From JAICLL01 sp035252155 (GTDB lineage: Bacteria > Planctomycetota > Planctomycetia > Pirellulales > JAICIG01), in contig DATFDL010000025.1 of the NCBI GenBank assembly GCA_035252155.1, positions 1 through 5,848 of the forward strand: 5,848 nucleotides of DNA. The letters are read 5' to 3'. Each line of letters starts with the position of its first letter. The stretch's first letter is position 1. Position numbers and translations under genes: made by a program. The notes beneath the pieces were generated by a model that had not been told where the DNA came from, ran no database searches, and saw only the letters and a list, made by a program, of their open reading frames with translations. Positions 4,601 through 5,848 of this stretch are shown in pieces.

Positions 4601-5791
4601 AAAGGCGGCGATCCCGATTCGAAGAACAAAGGCGACGGCGGCGCGGGGCAAGAGGGCGAAAGCAAGCGCGGGGCAGCCTCGCCCATGAACCCCATGCAGG
4701 CCAAGGAAAAGAAACAGACCAGCGATCCCGAGAAGACGCGGCCCTTGGAAGACGAAGATCCCGCGGCAGCCAGCGAAAGCAAAAAGTCGTCCGATTCAAA
4801 AGGCGAGCAGAGCGGCGATCAGGCCGGCGGCGGCAATGCCAGCGGTGGGCAGCGGTCGAACAGTTCCGGCGTCGGCTCGGCGGGCCAGAACACCGCTTCG
4901 GAAGAAGGCGGCGGTCAAAGCCCGGAAAAAGGCAAAGGCCCCACCGGCACGCGCGGCGGCGACCAGACCAAGGGCGACGAGCCAGCCGAGGGCGGCAAGG
5001 CTTCCGACGAAAAGGGCGCCGGCAGCCACCAGCGCGACGGCGGCGATAAGCAGGGCGGTCCGGATCAGGCCCCGCCCGAAGGCGCCGACCTGCGCGGCCA
5101 CTCGAACGACGAACCGACGCAGCCCCGCGACAAATCTTCGGCCGATCGAGAAAACTCCGGCCAGCCGAAGCAGGGCCAATCCGCCGACAACGACGGCGCC
5201 CAGCGCAAGCAACCGAAGTCCGATTCGCAGCAGCGCCCCGGCGGGCAGCCCACGCCCAGCGACAAGGGCGGCAACGACGTTCAGCCTGGCAAGCCGCCCA
5301 GCGCCGGCCGCGCCAATCCCACGGGTGGCGGTGGCCCGCCCCCGGGGTCGGAAGAGACGCCGCCGAACGCCGCGGGCGACAACAGCGAGCCGGGCGGAGA
5401 CGATCCCAAGCTCGAATACACCCGCAAAGCGACCGACCTGGCGCTGGAGAAGCTGCAAGATCAAGTTGCGAACGACAAGCTCGATCCCGAGTTGCTCGAA
5501 AAGCTGAAGTGGACGCCTGAAGACATGCAGCGTTTTCTGAAGCAGTGGCAGCAGCTCAAGCACGCGGCCGAAGAATCGGGTCCGCGCAGCGACGCCGCCC
5601 GCGAGCTCGACGAAGCCCTGCGCAGCCTCGGCCTGCGTCCGCGCGGCGCCGCGCTGGAAGGGGGCCGGCCCACGGGCAAAAATGTGAGCGGACTGCGTGA
5701 AGGCCAGCGCACCGCTCCGCCGCCCGAGTATCGCGAGCAGTATCGCGAGTTCAGCAAGGCCAAGGCGCAGGGACTGAAAAAGTCGAAGTAG
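1670..5791 (+). CDS. Giant DUF4175-like membrane protein with a long disordered Gln/Gly/charged tract
   Basis: This intact 1373-residue ORF ends at TAG 5789-5791. Three helices are predicted: about 49-69, 82-101 and 172-194. The basic flanks (RTRRQVK, RVAPLLVRR, DRKPVIR) place residues 1-48 and 102-171 in the cytoplasm and everything after 195 outside it. The cytoplasmic loop has INPVYAAHTIE then RPGIKNSLINFLLLR, which resembles the DUF4175-type loop. Residues 217-315, 316-430 and 431-545 look like three beta-sandwich (Ig-like) units; the second carries YEYPKYSELPPQ then GDIQALEGT. Residues 545-1243 are a Gln/Gly/Glu/Lys/Asp/Pro tract without Trp, Tyr or Cys. Residues 1244-1373 regain structure (LEYTRKATDLALEKL, WTPEDMQRFLKQW) and end with PPEYREQYREF. 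Relatives in planctomycetes are, from memory, often near MoxR/DUF58/vWA genes. Molecular function is unknown; a scaffold or envelope role is inference. The family call is moderate, the ORF itself near certain. Confidence 0.93.
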   Translation: MAAGTSTPVSNHPRPTPPNGVDGKLVEFDQYIESQIHRTRRQVKGVDLSTSLMLLAVGTLVYLMLVALADHWLVSGGLGFAGRLTAFLVLAAGVTFYVAWRVAPLLVRRINPVYAAHTIERSRPGIKNSLINFLLLRSSPTGLAPRVYEAMEAQAVNALTAVHSDVPVDRKPVIRLLLALMGVVFCLALYAIISPKSPFASFRRVVAPWSDVASPTRVKISDVQPGDATGFHDQHVAVSAEVSGVRSGESVTLYYSTLDGQVIRRPAPMSLPENSYRFTAELPPDSLGLQQNLEYWIEAGDAASPHFQIKVETPPSIVVDELVYEYPKYSELPPQRVAKQGDIQALEGTRVSLAAAANQNIRRADLDFECDGRNDLTMKTDGRRASVAFTLGLDAKTNRPEHETYQLRFTNGDGHENPKPIRYTIDVIRDLPPEVELVEPQLDPTEETPLKAGSPFRLTVRASDPDFKLAAVKLHARRTGLRLLEEKLLAEPRAGEFTRDFILDSRTLALKPGDSIELWASADDNKQPEANHVETPHYTLRITSPDARPQPDQLAKNDRQRQPNDRDQQPRDDQPKQPAERNADDRQQQDQQPGEEGQQGGAQGEQKQNKQQQQGGQNDEAQEGGEGEPSGKKDDARGAKGNNKDTGGDNSREANEGEGQGKQGENAERQGEGGQPSDEQQRVDPNRDPGKAFEKILEHLNKDQQQGDKNQEQPPQDSAGQEQNRDKSNDAEQSGKNAGQDQRSQQEQRPEGKENQTGERQPGDQQSTQEQNGQDQSAAGEKQEDEPGNQVAPSGGKQRQSAGKPKQAGDEQRAKDEGKSVERNLAQKKEKNDDARDGQSPDDQADGQPDEKQAAKPKPKPGKEQTNAGPGDDEGDKAEGEQAQGDMPRPGGKTGKQSSDGDQQQAEKSGERSNAGEQRKPQVGDGKQPNREAEDGDESAKPADGEQEPQKGEGDQASGFGEKDEKSPREHGPDREHKGGDPDSKNKGDGGAGQEGESKRGAASPMNPMQAKEKKQTSDPEKTRPLEDEDPAAASESKKSSDSKGEQSGDQAGGGNASGGQRSNSSGVGSAGQNTASEEGGGQSPEKGKGPTGTRGGDQTKGDEPAEGGKASDEKGAGSHQRDGGDKQGGPDQAPPEGADLRGHSNDEPTQPRDKSSADRENSGQPKQGQSADNDGAQRKQPKSDSQQRPGGQPTPSDKGGNDVQPGKPPSAGRANPTGGGGPPPGSEETPPNAAGDNSEPGGDDPKLEYTRKATDLALEKLQDQVANDKLDPELLEKLKWTPEDMQRFLKQWQQLKHAAEESGPRSDAARELDEALRSLGLRPRGAALEGGRPTGKNVSGLREGQRTAPPPEYREQYREFSKAKAQGLKKSK

Positions 5792-5806
5792 CCCCCGCCC
5801 TCGTAG

Positions 5807-5833
5807 AACGGAATTTATTCCGTTTGTATTCTT
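5807..5833 (+). terminator. Hairpin with weak T-rich tail after the large CDS
   Basis: AACGGAA (5807-5813) pairs with TTCCGTT (5818-5824) over a TTTA loop, 15 nt after the stop codon, followed by TGTATTCTT. This fits an intrinsic terminator, but the stem is short and AT-containing and the T tract is interrupted. It could equally be a dispersed palindrome. If it terminates, the large gene is the last of its transcription unit. Confidence 0.45.
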
Positions 5834-5848
5834 AACGGTCTGTCGGGA

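Noticed and set aside
3089..4651. 520-residue minus-strand hydrophobic ORF as a membrane protein gene
   Set aside because: It is the exact antisense of the charged low-complexity tract. Its Leu/Ala/Val richness follows from complementing GAG, CAG, AAG and GGC codons, and it lacks a clean alternation of helices and loops.
3294..4799. 501-residue minus-strand Arg/Pro-rich ORF
   Set aside because: Antisense shadow in another frame of the same tract, with implausible composition for a folded protein.
3302..5398. Collagen-like or other periodic repeat protein
   Set aside because: Gly does not recur every third residue and no fixed-length amino-acid repeat is visible. The tract is compositionally biased but aperiodic.

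Overview
The window reads like chromosomal DNA of a planctomycete, probably close to the Pirellulales. Three things suggest this: GC-rich codon use, two small membrane proteins that open with an F-x-L-R-T-[LI] signature I associate with this phylum, and a very long low-complexity membrane protein of a type known from planctomycetes. This placement is recognition from memory, not a database match.

Layout. Bases 3-206 (+) carry a short unrecognised ORF that may be the tail of a gene starting left of the window. Two genes follow on the minus strand, in transcription order: an 80-residue antitoxin-like protein (938 to 696, good ribosome binding site) and, 10 nt later, a small polytopic membrane protein (685 to 238) whose frame is broken by a one-base shift near 553. 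The shift is identifiable because the two out-of-register frames join into one coherent 148-residue hydrophobic protein. Bases 939-1366 hold no gene I can support. They contain one GGC/GCC-stem hairpin (970-994) and four copies of a REP-like palindrome (1023-1255), arranged two in one orientation and two in the other, with a fixed 5-nt loop and stems that vary by compensatory changes. A 9-bp direct repeat and a possible -10 box follow.

On the plus strand, a 91-residue two-helix membrane protein (1367-1642) is followed 27 nt later by the dominant gene, an intact 1373-residue protein (1670-5791). That protein has three predicted transmembrane helices, about 330 residues of beta-rich extracytoplasmic sequence, a roughly 700-residue disordered Gln/Gly/Glu/Lys/Asp tract and a structured 130-residue C-terminus. 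A hairpin with a weak T-rich tail follows its stop codon.

How the parts relate: the minus-strand pair may be one transcription unit, and the plus-strand pair may be another, with the palindrome array in the divergent spacer between them. The large protein resembles the DUF4175-like group, which from memory is often encoded near MoxR ATPase/DUF58/vWA genes; none of those is visible here. The most unusual elements are the covarying palindrome array and the architecture of the giant protein. I see no complete new defence or metabolic system.
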